Source of the DNA: Planctomycetota bacterium | GTDB lineage: Bacteria > Planctomycetota > Planctomycetia > Isosphaerales > Isosphaeraceae | DNA: 6,129 nucleotides | Direction of reading: 5' to 3' | Assembly (NCBI GenBank): GCA_021778575.1 | Contig: JAJYCH010000307.1 | Span: forward strand, 1 to 6,129 | In this document: in pieces, positions 5,977-6,129 of the stretch | How positions within the stretch are numbered: position 1 is the first letter of the stretch | Layout: every line of letters begins with the position of its first letter | The notes under the pieces: model-generated | Told to the model about the DNA's origin: nothing | Seen by the model: the letters and a program-made list of their open reading frames with translations, nothing else | Database searches by the model: none | Made by a program: the position numbers and the translations under genes

Positions 5977-6106
5977 GGGAAAATCGGTGTCAGTTCATTT
6001 TTTCGACGGGGAAAATCGGTGTCAGTTCATTTTTTCGACGTGGGAAAATCGGTGTCAGTTCATTTTTTCGACGGGGAAAATCGGTGTCAGTTCATTTTTT
6101 CGACGT
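5977..6106. repeat. Four-copy 32-33 bp tandem repeat (exact 65-bp duplication)
   Basis: Copies start at 5977, 6009, 6042 and 6074. Each is GGGAAAATC followed by GGTGTCAGTTCATTTTTT and CGAC. Copies 1 and 3 end with an extra G, copies 2 and 4 with GT. So 5977-6041 and 6042-6106 are identical 65-bp blocks, each of two units. The lack of any mismatch implies recent duplication or active homogenisation. Each unit has GAAAA near its left end and TTTTC near its right end, a weak inverted repeat. The core resembles short GTCAG-containing repeats I associate with REP-associated tyrosine transposases (RAYT/IS200-like) in planctomycetes and other soil bacteria; that link is from memory. Confidence 0.95.
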
Positions 6107-6129
6107 TCCGAGGCCTTCCTCTGGGTCGG

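Noticed and set aside
5977..6106. CRISPR array
   Set aside because: The units abut with only 1-2 bp between them, so there are no spacers. It is a simple tandem repeat.
5804..6129. A plus-strand frame open from GTG 5804 (internal ATG 5945) through the tandem repeat to the window end
   Set aside because: The repeat unit has no plus-strand stop in any frame, so openness there is automatic. Before the repeat only about 58 codons are open, with AT-rich, unrecognisable content and no clear ribosome binding site.

Overview
The window most likely comes from a planctomycete, probably of the Isosphaera/Singulisphaera kind. It is GC-rich. The largest gene opens with the Arg-Leu-Glu-x-Arg-x-Leu-Leu (LEPR-XLL / planctomycete extracellular) signature that this phylum places at the N-terminus of large exported proteins. 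The 355-residue protein also looks like a family I associate with these bacteria. No rRNA, tRNA, CRISPR array or complete mobile element is visible.

Layout, left to right. Positions 1-2164 (minus strand) hold the first 721 codons of a large secreted protein whose C-terminus lies off the left edge. It has a LEPR-XLL leader, a probable seven-bladed beta-propeller of the Vgb/NHL kind, then a train of cadherin-like/bacterial-Ig domains. Positions 2165-2735 are intergenic, with GC-rich hairpins just upstream of that gene, a clear bidirectional intrinsic terminator (2364-2389), two strong inverted repeats and a run of nine T. Positions 2736-3803 (minus) encode the 355-residue planctomycete-type hypothetical protein. 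Positions 3804-4049 form a divergent intergenic region with a good sigma-70-like promoter and a palindrome at the expected transcription start. Positions 4050-4310 (plus) encode an 86-residue DUF7352-like protein. Positions 4332-5702 (minus), convergent with it, encode a secreted alpha/beta hydrolase of the DUF900-like kind. Positions 5703-5976 carry no convincing gene. Positions 5977-6106 carry four copies of a 32-33 bp repeat, arranged as an exact 65-bp tandem duplication.

I see no operon and no shared pathway. Genes are spaced singly, and two are probably exported (the propeller/cadherin-like protein and the hydrolase). I do not find a convincing new multi-gene system. The items most worth following up are the tandem repeat at the right edge, which may mark a transposase-associated element just outside the window, and the architecture of the large secreted protein.
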